DNA of 64,000 bases from Enterococcus mundtii (lineage in GTDB: Bacteria > Bacillota > Bacilli > Lactobacillales > Enterococcaceae), in NCBI RefSeq assembly GCF_002947535.1, contig NZ_PUAP01000041.1, forward strand, positions 1-64,000, given 5' to 3'. Positions 20,214 to 30,530 of the stretch are shown here, one piece after another. A program made the position numbers and the translations under genes. Numbering within the stretch: position 1 is the stretch's first letter; each line of letters starts with the position of its first letter. The notes below the pieces were generated by a model, which saw only the letters and a program-made list of their open reading frames with translations, did no database searches and was not told the DNA's origin.

Positions 20214-23200
20214 ATGAGAAAAGTTTTGGTAGCTAACAGAGGAGAGATTGCTGTACGGGTATTTCGTGCGTGTACAGAATTAGGGATCCAAACTGTAGGT
20301 GTCTATGCAGAAGAAGATGAATATTCCGTGCATCGCTTTAAAGCGGATGAAGCATATCTAGTAGGTAAAGGAAAAAGACCGATAGATGCGTATCTTGATA
20401 TTGAAGGGATACTTGAGATCGCTAAAGCTAGTGGAGCAGACGCGATCCATCCAGGTTACGGATTATTATCTGAGAACTTACACTTTGCTACACGTTGCAA
20501 AGAAGAAGGCATCACTTTTGTTGGGCCAGAACTTCATCATCTTGATATTTTTGGCGATAAAATCAAAGCGAAAACAGCGGCAATCGAAGCTGGCATCGCA
20601 TCGATTCCTGGGACAGATGGACCAGTAGAGTCAATTGAAGAAGTCTTGACGTTTGCTGAACGTTATGGTTATCCAGTAATGATCAAAGCAGCACTGGGCG
20701 GTGGCGGTCGTGGGATGCGTGTGGCGCATGACGAAAAAGGCGCTCGCGAAGGATATGAACGTGCAAAAAGTGAAGCGAAAGCTGCTTTTGGTAGTGATGA
20801 AGTCTATGTTGAAAAGTATATCTCAGATCCAAAACACATCGAGGTCCAGATCTTAGGTGATACCCATGGCAATATCATCCATTTATTCGAACGTGATTGT
20901 TCAGTTCAACGCCGTCATCAAAAAGTCGTAGAAGTCGCTCCTTGTGTTTCGATGAATGAGCAACAGCGTCAACGTATTTGCGATGCCGCTGTCCAGTTGA
21001 TGAAGCATGTGGGGTACGTCAATGCAGGGACAGTCGAATTTTTAGTGGAAAATGACGAATTTTACTTTATCGAAGTCAACCCACGTGTCCAAGTGGAGCA
21101 TACGATCACTGAGATGATCACTGATGTCGATATCGTGACGACCCAATTATTGATCGCACAAGGAAAAGATCTGCATAAAGAAATCGGATTGCCACAGCAA
21201 AGCGAAATAAAGATCAAAGGTTCAGCCATTCAATGTCGGATCACAACGGAAGACCCATTGAGTAACTTTCTACCAGATACTGGCAAGATCGATACGTATC
21301 GCTCGCCAGGTGGAATGGGCGTACGCTTGGATGTAGGGAATGCCTACGCAGGCTACATCGTTACCCCGTATTTTGATTCGCTTCTAGTGAAAGTTTGTAC
21401 CCATGCGGCTGATTTTGCAACAGCGATCCAAAAAATGGAACGTTGTTTGAGAGAATTCCGTATCCGTGGAGTGAAAACGAATATTCCTTTTATGTTGAAC
21501 GTCATCTTGCATCCGGAATTCCAATCAGGACAAGCCAAAACGACGTTCATCGATAGTACCAATGAATTATTTGATTTCCCACGCTTACGTGACCGTGGAA
21601 ATAAAACGATGAAATATATCGGAGAAATCACGGTAAATGGTTTCCCTGGCATCGAACGTGGGGAAAAACCATATTACGATGCACCACGCATGCCAAAAGA
21701 GCTGATCACTCGTCCGGATTACATCACAGCTAAAAATGTCTTGGACAAAGATGGCTCTTCTGCGTTAGTGGATTGGGTCAAACAACAAGAAAATGTGTTA
21801 TTGACAGATACCACGTTTAGAGATGCCCATCAAAGTTTATTGGCTACCCGTGTGCGTACAAAAGATTTCAAAGAAATCGCACGTTTGACTGGTGAAGGGC
21901 TTCCAGAGCTGTTTTCAAGTGAAATGTGGGGTGGCGCGACGTTTGACGTTGCCTATCGGTTCTTGAACGAGGACCCATGGAAACGCCTGAGAAAGATTCG
22001 CTCATTGATGCCGAATACTTTATTGCAAATGCTCTTTAGAGGATCGAATGCTGTTGGTTACTCCAACTACCCAGATAACGTGATCGCTGAATTTATCAAA
22101 GAAGCAGCCGCCCAAGGCATCGATGTCTTCCGCATCTTTGACAGTTTGAACTGGGTTCCGCAAATGGAAAAGAGTATCCAAGCCGTTCGTGATACAGGAA
22201 AAATTGCAGAAGCGACGATCTGCTACACAGGTGACATCAATGATCCAAGTCGTGCGAAATATAATGTGCAATATTATAAGGACATGGCAAAAGAGCTGGA
22301 ACGTTTAGGCGCTCATATGATCGCGATCAAAGATATGGCAGGATTGTTGAAACCACAAGCTGCTTATCGCTTGATCAGTGAATTGAAGGCGACAACGGAT
22401 CTACCAATCCATTTACACACACATGATACGAGTGGCAATGGGATCATCACTTACTCAGCAGCAACCAAAGCGGGTGTCGATATCGTCGACGTAGCGATGA
22501 GTGCGATGAGTGGAAATACTAGCCAACCAAGTATGAGCAGTTTGTATTACGCTTTGGTCAACGGTCCACGTGTACCAGAAATCAATGTCGAAAATGCGCA
22601 ACAGTTGAATCACTATTGGGAAGATGTCCGCATGTATTACAAACCATTTGAGAATGGCTTGAATGCACCTGAAACTGAAGTCTACATGCACGAGATGCCA
22701 GGTGGACAATACTCGAACTTGCAACAACAAGCCAAAGCAGTTGGCTTAGGTCATCGTTGGGATGACATCAAAAAAATGTACCACACAGTGAACCTGATGT
22801 TTGGCGATATCGTCAAAGTCACGCCTTCTTCTAAAGTTGTAGGAGATATGGCTTTGTTCATGGTCCAAAATGAGTTGAGTGAAGAAGATATTTATGAAAA
22901 AGGCGAGACATTGAGTTTCCCAGAATCAGTCGTTACCTTCTTCCAAGGAGAATTAGGTCAACCAGTAGGCGGATTTCCAGAAAAACTCCAAAAGATCATT
23001 TTGAAAGGTCGTCCAGCCATCACCGAACGTCCAGGACTATTCGCTGAAACCGTGGACTTTGAAAAAGTCAAAGCTGAATTAGCCAAAAAGATCGGCTATG
23101 AACCAAAACAAGAAGAAGTTTTGAGTTACTTGATGTATCCGCAAGTGTTCTTGGATTATCAAACAGCTTATAATCAATTTGGTGATGTCACATTACTGGA

Positions 23201-23642
23201 TACACCAACCTTCTTCCAAGGGATTCGTTTAGGTGAAACGGTCAACGTTCAAATCGAAAAAGGGAAGATCCTGATCATTCGCTTGGATGAAATCGGCGAA
23301 CCGGATATTGAAGGGAATCGTGTGTTATTCTTTAATTTAAACGGTCAACGAAGAGAAATCACTGTCAAAGATACGTCGATCGTCAGTGCTGTAAAAACAA
23401 GACGCAAAGCAGAACCAACCAATCGCGAACAGATTGGTGCGACGATGTCTGGTTCAGTCTTAGACGTCTTAGTGAAAAAAGGCGATACGGTCAAAAGAGG
23501 CGATACATTGATGGTCACTGAAGCAATGAAGATGGAAACTGCTATCGAAGCGCCATTCGATGGAGAAATTGCACATCTCTATGTTGTTGCTGGCGACCCG
23601 ATTTCCTCAGGTGATCTATTGATCGAAGTTACAGAAAAATAA
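20214..23642 (+). CDS. pyc: Pyruvate carboxylase
   Basis: This biotin enzyme makes oxaloacetate from pyruvate, bicarbonate and ATP to refill the C4 pool. The order is biotin carboxylase (about 1-450, with GGGGRGM and EVNPRVQVEHT), carboxyltransferase (about 530-800, TFRDAHQSLLATRVRT), PYC_OADA domain, and biotinyl domain at the end with the biotin Lys in EAMKMET. The length of 1,142 aa is full. The ribosome site is TAGGAGTG. The carboxyltransferase aligns with the usual metal-binding HLHTHDT. Confidence 0.97.
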   Translation: MRKVLVANRGEIAVRVFRACTELGIQTVGVYAEEDEYSVHRFKADEAYLVGKGKRPIDAYLDIEGILEIAKASGADAIHPGYGLLSENLHFATRCKEEGITFVGPELHHLDIFGDKIKAKTAAIEAGIASIPGTDGPVESIEEVLTFAERYGYPVMIKAALGGGGRGMRVAHDEKGAREGYERAKSEAKAAFGSDEVYVEKYISDPKHIEVQILGDTHGNIIHLFERDCSVQRRHQKVVEVAPCVSMNEQQRQRICDAAVQLMKHVGYVNAGTVEFLVENDEFYFIEVNPRVQVEHTITEMITDVDIVTTQLLIAQGKDLHKEIGLPQQSEIKIKGSAIQCRITTEDPLSNFLPDTGKIDTYRSPGGMGVRLDVGNAYAGYIVTPYFDSLLVKVCTHAADFATAIQKMERCLREFRIRGVKTNIPFMLNVILHPEFQSGQAKTTFIDSTNELFDFPRLRDRGNKTMKYIGEITVNGFPGIERGEKPYYDAPRMPKELITRPDYITAKNVLDKDGSSALVDWVKQQENVLLTDTTFRDAHQSLLATRVRTKDFKEIARLTGEGLPELFSSEMWGGATFDVAYRFLNEDPWKRLRKIRSLMPNTLLQMLFRGSNAVGYSNYPDNVIAEFIKEAAAQGIDVFRIFDSLNWVPQMEKSIQAVRDTGKIAEATICYTGDINDPSRAKYNVQYYKDMAKELERLGAHMIAIKDMAGLLKPQAAYRLISELKATTDLPIHLHTHDTSGNGIITYSAATKAGVDIVDVAMSAMSGNTSQPSMSSLYYALVNGPRVPEINVENAQQLNHYWEDVRMYYKPFENGLNAPETEVYMHEMPGGQYSNLQQQAKAVGLGHRWDDIKKMYHTVNLMFGDIVKVTPSSKVVGDMALFMVQNELSEEDIYEKGETLSFPESVVTFFQGELGQPVGGFPEKLQKIILKGRPAITERPGLFAETVDFEKVKAELAKKIGYEPKQEEVLSYLMYPQVFLDYQTAYNQFGDVTLLDTPTFFQGIRLGETVNVQIEKGKILIIRLDEIGEPDIEGNRVLFFNLNGQRREITVKDTSIVSAVKTRRKAEPTNREQIGATMSGSVLDVLVKKGDTVKRGDTLMVTEAMKMETAIEAPFDGEIAHLYVVAGDPISSGDLLIEVTEK

Positions 23643-23659
23643 GAAAGGGGAGGGAACAG

Positions 23660-24790
23660 TTGAAACGATTAGGTTTATTTATGGCAACACTACTATTCGT
23701 CACGTCGGTTTTATATTTGGAGCCCGTAGTGTTCCCTCCTAAACTTGAAACATCCACGCAAGACCAACAACTGATAGGAAACCAAAATCAGGTAACGTCT
23801 TGGAAATACCAGGAGCTAAATGCGACTGGCTTTTCTACATATATTGGTCGATCAGTCACCGAATTAGAAGCAGAGATTGGTTCGCCCAAAGATCGTTTGA
23901 CAAGCGGATTCGGTTTTGAGATCAGATATTATCAAGATCCAATAAAACAAATCGTACTTGAAGCAAATATACAAAATGATCGAGTTGAGGCCATCAAAGT
24001 TTTAAATGCAAACGCAACTAGCTTGACCCCTTTTTCCGTGGGCATGACTATGCAGGATCTGACAGAGATTACAACAATATTCCCAAACTTCACATTTGAG
24101 TATGAAGAAACCGAAGTCGGAATCGAGTTGACAGAAGAAGACATGAATTATCGTCCCTTGATTGCTTTTGATAATGGTACATTTGCAATGCTTTTCTTTG
24201 ATCAAGATACAGGTGGGTTATTTTCAACAGTGTATTTAAACAAGAAAAGCTTATTGAAGTTAATGCCCTACCAAGTTTTTGGTGAAGGATTGCCCCACTA
24301 CGAAATGGAGAGCTCAGCAGACTGGGAAAGTATCAATCAGTCAAGAGAGCGTGTCATCACCAGATTATTGACGAGATTACGCCAAGAAGCTGAATTGCCT
24401 GATTATCATTACTCTCCAGATTTTATGATCCAAACGAATGTACTATTAACAGATTTTATCGAACAACCAGAAGAATGGTTGGCAGATAATCGTTTGGCAG
24501 AGTGGCAAATGGCAACGCAGACTTCCCAAACTACAGTTAAATTTACGTTATCAAATGATGAAATCAATCGCTTAGTGGAAAAACGACAATTAGATCAAAC
24601 AACTGGAATTTTCATGCATCCAATCATTGATCCGACTTTTTCAGTTTTATTGTTATATACTGATCCTTATTATCATGACCGATTCTTGGAAAAAGAACCA
24701 ACACAGTTAGGCGTTGCGTTTTCGAAAGAAAACATGTTAGTCTTAATGAAGGAAAAAGAGGAGACTAGTGAAAGCAGTGATAATCAATGA
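23660..24790 (+). CDS. ylbC: CAP-associated-domain protein (YlbC-like), degenerate C-terminus
   Basis: An N-terminal signal anchor (KRLGLFMATLLFVTSVLYL) is followed by a CAP-associated N-terminal domain at about 60-200 (YIGRSVTELEAEIGSPKDR and a second similar half). The C-terminal part (about 210-345) resembles a CAP/SCP fold, but the usual histidines and the HxxxxP-type landmarks are not seen. The start is TTG 23660 behind GGGAGGG. Its place between pyc and ylbF matches Bacillus ylbC. The function is unknown and is likely extracytoplasmic. Confidence 0.72.
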   Translation: MKRLGLFMATLLFVTSVLYLEPVVFPPKLETSTQDQQLIGNQNQVTSWKYQELNATGFSTYIGRSVTELEAEIGSPKDRLTSGFGFEIRYYQDPIKQIVLEANIQNDRVEAIKVLNANATSLTPFSVGMTMQDLTEITTIFPNFTFEYEETEVGIELTEEDMNYRPLIAFDNGTFAMLFFDQDTGGLFSTVYLNKKSLLKLMPYQVFGEGLPHYEMESSADWESINQSRERVITRLLTRLRQEAELPDYHYSPDFMIQTNVLLTDFIEQPEEWLADNRLAEWQMATQTSQTTVKFTLSNDEINRLVEKRQLDQTTGIFMHPIIDPTFSVLLLYTDPYYHDRFLEKEPTQLGVAFSKENMLVLMKEKEETSESSDNQ

Positions 24791-25208
24791 GGAGTTGTTT
24801 GAACTGGAGGACCAGTGTCATCAGCTTGTTCAAACGATTGTAACAAGTGAAATGATGGAACAATATCTCAAAACAAAAAAAGAGATGGAAGCTTCTATCA
24901 AAGTCAACCAGTTAAAAAATGATTTTATTGCAAGCAGACAAGCATTTGAAGAAATTTCGCTTTATGGAAAATACGTACCAGAGTTTCGTGAAAAGCAACG
25001 AACCGTAAGACAAGCCAAACGGCAGTTGGATCTAAATGAAGAAGTAGCTGCCTTTCGAATAAGTGAAACAGAATTACAAAAGATACTAGATTCCATTGGA
25101 AAACAACTTGCACATACGATTTCGACGGAGATCAAGATCAGTGCAGGTAGTCCATTTTTTGAAAAAAGTGAAGGGTGCGGAGGAAACTGCTATGGACATA
25201 GAAAATAA
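24768..25208 (+). CDS. ylbF: YlbF family protein (RicF-like)
   Basis: This 146-aa helical protein belongs to the YlbF/YmcA family. In Bacillus the YlbF-YmcA-YaaT complex carries Fe-S clusters and steers RNase Y mRNA processing. The C-terminal SEGCGGNC supplies two cysteines spaced like those of YlbF. The start is GTG 24768, inside the end of ylbC (23-bp overlap), so it is translationally coupled. YmcA and YaaT are not in this window. Confidence 0.85.
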   Translation: MKAVIINEELFELEDQCHQLVQTIVTSEMMEQYLKTKKEMEASIKVNQLKNDFIASRQAFEEISLYGKYVPEFREKQRTVRQAKRQLDLNEEVAAFRISETELQKILDSIGKQLAHTISTEIKISAGSPFFEKSEGCGGNCYGHRK

Positions 25209-25533
25209 AGAATTTGAACAAACACATCGGCGAGGGTTGGTCGTGTGGGTATATAGCTTAAAACAATTGAAAAATCTTCGCAAATTTGGTTTGGTGCATT
25301 ATGTCTCTCGTAAAATGAAGTATGTGATCATGTATTTAAATGAAGACAATTATGAACAAACCGAAGAAAGAATCAAGAAATTACATTTCGTACGGAATGT
25401 CGAACGTTCTTATCGACCAGATGTCGAAATGAATTTTGCTGAAAAAATCGGTAAAAAAGCAGATGCAAAAGAAGAAGGCTTTGAGATCGAAGAATTAAAT
25501 ACCAAGATCCGCTTAGCAGATCACGTATTTTAG
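25192..25533 (+). CDS. ylbG: YlbG family protein (DUF2129)
   Basis: A small protein of 113 aa whose core (RRGLVVWVYSLKQLKNLRKF) and HYVSRKMKYVIMYLNEDN match DUF2129/YlbG. ATG 25192 has GGAGG eight bases upstream and overlaps the end of ylbF by 17 bp. An upstream TTG (25096) has no ribosome site. The function is unknown; it always travels with ylbF. Confidence 0.88.
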   Translation: MDIENKEFEQTHRRGLVVWVYSLKQLKNLRKFGLVHYVSRKMKYVIMYLNEDNYEQTEERIKKLHFVRNVERSYRPDVEMNFAEKIGKKADAKEEGFEIEELNTKIRLADHVF

Positions 25534-25625
25534 TGAAAAGAGTCTAGCTTTTAGCTAATGTGATCAGCGAAGATGAAGAAAATGTGATAAAAAGATTTTG
25601 AATAGTTATAAAAAGTTAAATTAAG

Positions 25626-25679
25626 AAAAAATAGACTTGAGAATTGACGATTTTAGTCGGAATCAAGTCTATTTTTTTG
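25626..25679 (+). terminator. Terminator of the pyc-ylbG cluster
   Basis: AATAGACTTGA pairs with TCAAGTCTATT around a 20-base loop and is followed by TTTTTTT. Confidence 0.85.
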
Positions 25680-25680
25680 G

Positions 25681-25686
25681 TATACT
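25681..25686 (+). promoter_or_regulatory. -10 box of the rsmD-coaD-ylbL operon
   Basis: TATACT directly after the terminator T-run is preceded by TTGG. It lies 29 bp before rsmD. No clear -35 is visible. Confidence 0.4.
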
Positions 25687-25715
25687 AATAACAGTATGTT
25701 TCAAGGAGTGAGTAG

Positions 25716-26273
25716 ATGCGAGTAATTTCAGGAGATTACGGCGGTCGCCGTTTAAAAAGTTTAGCAGGACCAAATACTCGACCGACTTCCGATAAAGTCA
25801 AAGAGTCGATATTCAACATGATCGGTCCTTATTTTAATGGAGAGGTCGTTTTGGATCTATACTCAGGAAGCGGAGGTCTAGCGATCGAAGCAGTTTCTAG
25901 AGGCTGTAGCTACGCAATCTGCGTGGAGAAAAACTATCAAGCACTAAAAATAATCAAAGAAAATATTGAAATCACAAAAGAACCGAACAAATTCAATACA
26001 ATGAAATTAGATGCTGATAAAGCGATTGAGTCACTGGCGAAAGAAGATCAAAAGATTGATCTCCTATTTTTAGATCCACCTTATGCCAAACAAAAAATCG
26101 TCGATCAAATTGAACGTATGGAAGAATTGGCTCTTTTTCAGGACGCTGCCTTGATCGTATGCGAAACAGATAAGTCAGTTGAGCTTCCTGAGACAATAGG
26201 AAATTTTCAACAAATCAAACAGCAGACCTATGGCATCTCTGCTGTGACCATTTATAGAAAAGAGGAAATATGA
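25716..26273 (+). CDS. rsmD: 16S rRNA (guanine966-N2)-methyltransferase RsmD
   Basis: A Rossmann-fold SAM-dependent methyltransferase that modifies G966 of 16S r[18 protein letters not shown] is the family start. The SAM loop is [15 protein letters not shown] (about 45-59), and the N6/N2 methyltransferase motif is DPPYA near residue 119. The length of 185 aa is normal. The stop codon is followed immediately by coaD. Confidence 0.94.
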   Translation: MRVISGDYGGRRLKSLAGPNTRPTSDKVKESIFNMIGPYFNGEVVLDLYSGSGGLAIEAVSRGCSYAICVEKNYQALKIIKENIEITKEPNKFNTMKLDADKAIESLAKEDQKIDLLFLDPPYAKQKIVDQIERMEELALFQDAALIVCETDKSVELPETIGNFQQIKQQTYGISAVTIYRKEEI

Positions 26274-27798
<1,525 letters not shown>

Positions 27799-27840
27799 AC
27801 CTGTGTTGACTGGAATGCTATGTTCTTTATTTTAAAGTAA

Positions 27841-28012
27841 GGTCGGGATAGAAGTGTTTAGTCTCGAGAAATAAGGCGCCATCTACGAAAATCGTTCTTC
27901 GATTTTTTGTGGATGGCGCTTTATTTTCGAAGAGGTTACTTTTGTTTCCGTCGTCTATTCGGTTTTAGAATGCGCGAGAGGACGAATGTCTCCCGCTCTT
28001 TTTCTTTTTTTT
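27841..28012 (+). repeat. Dispersed hairpin repeat, copy B (complete)
   Basis: It begins GGTCGGGATAGAAGTGT, carries the hairpin AAATAAGGCGCCATC.../...GATGGCGCTTTATTT (about 27870-27925) and the shared CGAAGAGGTTACTTTTGTT. It ends with a second small stem (GCGAGAGG/CTCCCGC) and a T-rich tail. It lies just after the ylbL-like gene, where the two stems could terminate transcription. Confidence 0.88.
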
Positions 28013-28105
28013 CAGAAATAACAAAAAAACGTTTTGTTGTTTTGTAGGTTATTTTAAGTAAGTTTGCTACCATATAAAAAAGAGTTAGAAAGGAGCAATC
28101 GAGAT

Positions 28106-29248
28106 ATGGAACAACCTAGTAAGCAACAAGGATCATTCGACATCGGTCAATATTACTCCGAAAAAAAGTATAAGAAAAATTTTGGGCACTTGAAAAAAAC
28201 AGCAGACTTTAAAACCGCATTAATGGATTTTAACAAACAGTTGGAAGAAACGAAAGATAAACTGCCAAAACACCGAAACGGTGTTTTGTGGACCAGACGC
28301 ATTCTTGCAGATTTTAGACAGAAAAAGTTGAGCCGAACTGATAGGGTCGTCAACTTTATCCTTAGGCGTAAGAATAAAGATCCTGAAAAATACGAGAATA
28401 CGCTAAAGGAATTGAACAGTGAATATTTTAAATCAGAATACATTCAATCGGTAGTTGATAGAGATGTATTGATCGATCCTAAAGAAATCATTGATGAGAT
28501 CAAGCATTTGGCTTCAAGAGTAAACTCTATCCCTACGAATCGTGGGTTAGAACTAAGAGAACAGTTTCGAGAACAAACGTCAGAACAAAAAACTTGGAGG
28601 ATACCTGAATCAGAAGATGAATTACACTATAGCACCCTTTCTTTCCTAGAAGAAGGTGGAGAAAGCGAGAAGTCTCGCAAGATAACTATCAATAGAAAAG
28701 CTGAGCCCGTCATTTATGCGGTGATCCGACGAGTAAACAATGGGGAGAAAGTTTCATTAAATATAGAAGTGTCCGATAATAAAGAAAAACTAGTCGAACA
28801 ACCTGTAAAGAGACACCGAAGAAATCCTTCTGTTCATGGTGAGGTGGCGTTTGTTGGTCCTTCTGAACAGCTAACCAAACAACCAAGACGGCTATCACCA
28901 ATTTCAGAGTTGCCAGAAAATAATGAGAGAAAAAATTCATTGAAAGATGAATTTGAACGACGCAATTTGAAACTCCGAGAAGTAAAATCCGCGACCAACC
29001 AAGAACTTATTTCGTCAAAAACTTTATCTGGAGAAGGGGCTATCCAGTCAGTGAAACAACGAATCTGGGAAATAGAGAACGGATCTGGAAAGTCCGACCG
29101 TATGGTATTTAATAGGCAGAATGCCTCGGACAAACGTTCATTTGGTATGACAAAGCAAGCAGCAATGAGTAAGTCAGGAGAAAATCGACCACCAACCCCA
29201 CCTTCGCCAAGTTTGAAGCCGAAACCAAGGGTAGAACCGACGAGGTAA
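28106..29248 (+). CDS. Orphan basic protein with proline-rich tail, unknown
   Basis: I do not recognise this 380-aa protein. It has no signal peptide or membrane segment, is rich in Lys, Arg and Glu, and seems helical over the first 150 residues. It ends with a proline-rich tail (PPTPPSPSLKPKPR). ATG 28106 is preceded by AAAGGAG, better than the earlier TTG 28064. It sits alone between a hairpin repeat and a terminator, interrupting otherwise conserved housekeeping genes, which hints at acquired DNA. It might be a secreted effector or structural protein; nothing here settles it. Confidence 0.65.
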   Translation: MEQPSKQQGSFDIGQYYSEKKYKKNFGHLKKTADFKTALMDFNKQLEETKDKLPKHRNGVLWTRRILADFRQKKLSRTDRVVNFILRRKNKDPEKYENTLKELNSEYFKSEYIQSVVDRDVLIDPKEIIDEIKHLASRVNSIPTNRGLELREQFREQTSEQKTWRIPESEDELHYSTLSFLEEGGESEKSRKITINRKAEPVIYAVIRRVNNGEKVSLNIEVSDNKEKLVEQPVKRHRRNPSVHGEVAFVGPSEQLTKQPRRLSPISELPENNERKNSLKDEFERRNLKLREVKSATNQELISSKTLSGEGAIQSVKQRIWEIENGSGKSDRMVFNRQNASDKRSFGMTKQAAMSKSGENRPPTPPSPSLKPKPRVEPTR

Positions 29249-29297
29249 ACAGCTTGTTGATATAAAAATAAAAGAAATAATCATTTGAGGCGTATCT

Positions 29298-29346
29298 AAT
29301 AGTGAAGGAACATCGCAGTATAGATGTTTTTTCACTATTTTTTAGA
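29298..29346 (+). terminator. Terminator after the orphan protein gene
   Basis: AATAGTGAA pairs with TTCACTATT around a loop, followed by TTTTTAG. Confidence 0.7.
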
Positions 29347-29374
29347 AAGGAAAATGAAATAGCAAAGAATACTA

Positions 29375-30028
29375 ATGAAGAAAATAGTTCAAGAAATCTT
29401 TGATTCGCCAAAACGTCTCATTCTATTTTTCATCATCAGTGCGTCCATTAGTATGGTAGTAGGAGTGGGCATGTATTTTCATCTGGTTTCAACTAATAGA
29501 AATGAGTCTAGTGAAGCACCATTGATAACTGCTACGAGCGCTGATAGCCCCCAAAAGACTGCGACAACTGACACAACGAAAAACGACCCAATCATGTATG
29601 TAGACGTGAAAGGAAATGTCAATCGACCTGGAATGTACGCTTTCACAGACGAGGAACGTGTATTTGATATTATTGAAAAAGCAGGGGGATTAACACCACA
29701 AGCTGATGAAAAACAGATCAATTTTGCCGCAAAAGTTTCGGATCAACAAGTGCTTTATATTCCCCAAGTTGGGGAAGAGATGCCTCAGTTCGCAGAGGAA
29801 GTAAAGGAAAAAGAACAGACAGAGGAAAAGAAAGTCAATCTTAATACTGCCAGCCTTGCTGAATTACAGGAGCTTCCGGGAATCGGCGCAATGAAAGCAC
29901 AAGAAATCATCAACTATCGAGAAGCCAATGGTTCCTTCCAAACAATTGAAAGTTTGAAAGAAATATCGGGATTTGGCGAAAAGACAGTTGAAAAACTGAA
30001 AAACTTCGTTACAATTACAATAGAATAA
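29375..30028 (+). CDS. comEA: ComEA-type DNA-binding competence protein
   Basis: A surface-exposed receptor that binds incoming DNA. An N-terminal membrane anchor lies at about 14-36, followed by a Thr/Ser linker, a SLBB domain at about 72-125 (MYVDVKGNVNRPGMY) and a helix-hairpin-helix pair at the end (VNLNTASLAELQELPGIGAM and ISGFGEKTVEKL). The length of 217 aa is typical. It heads the comE cluster. Confidence 0.93.
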   Translation: MKKIVQEIFDSPKRLILFFIISASISMVVGVGMYFHLVSTNRNESSEAPLITATSADSPQKTATTDTTKNDPIMYVDVKGNVNRPGMYAFTDEERVFDIIEKAGGLTPQADEKQINFAAKVSDQQVLYIPQVGEEMPQFAEEVKEKEQTEEKKVNLNTASLAELQELPGIGAMKAQEIINYREANGSFQTIESLKEISGFGEKTVEKLKNFVTITIE

Positions 30029-30047
30029 ACCAATGAGGTGACAAATA

Positions 30048-30530
30048 ATGAGCAATGAACGAATTCCTTGGGATCAGTATTTTATGGCGCAAGCCGTATT
30101 ATTATCATTAAGAAGTACATGTACACGATTAGAAGTAGGTGCCACATTAGTTAGAGAGAAACGAATCATTGCGGGCGGTTATAATGGCGCAGTGAGTGGA
30201 GATGTTCATTGTATCGACGAAGGTTGCTATGTCGTGAACGGGCACTGTTTACGAACGATCCATGCCGAAATGAATGCATTACTCCAATGTGCAAAACTCG
30301 GAGTTCCTACAGAAGGGGCTGAGATCTATGTCACCCATTTTCCATGTTTGGCATGTACAAAAGCGTTGCTTCAAGCAGGGATCAGAAAAATCCACTACTT
30401 GCATGATTATCGCAATGACCCCTATGCACAGTCATTGATTACTCAATTAGGGGCATCCGCTCATCAAGTCAATTTAGATATGAAATATTTTGCTAAACTT
30501 CAACAAGAAGCAACAGGAGAACTTGATTAA
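30048..30530 (+). CDS. comEB: ComEB, dCMP deaminase family protein
   Basis: A zinc-dependent deaminase fold. The zinc motif is TIHAEMNALLQCAK (HAE) with a later PCLACTKALLQAG (PCxxC). In Bacillus ComEB is encoded between comEA and comEC, and its role in uptake is minor. The ATG lies behind GAGGTGACAAATA. It overlaps the start of comEC. Confidence 0.92.
   Translation: MSNERIPWDQYFMAQAVLLSLRSTCTRLEVGATLVREKRIIAGGYNGAVSGDVHCIDEGCYVVNGHCLRTIHAEMNALLQCAKLGVPTEGAEIYVTHFPCLACTKALLQAGIRKIHYLHDYRNDPYAQSLITQLGASAHQVNLDMKYFAKLQQEATGELD

Noticed and set aside
30490-30522. TTG 30490 as the start of comEC
   Set aside because: There is no ribosome site before it and it would extend far into comEB; TTG 30523 has AGGAGA, although close. 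The exact start remains open.
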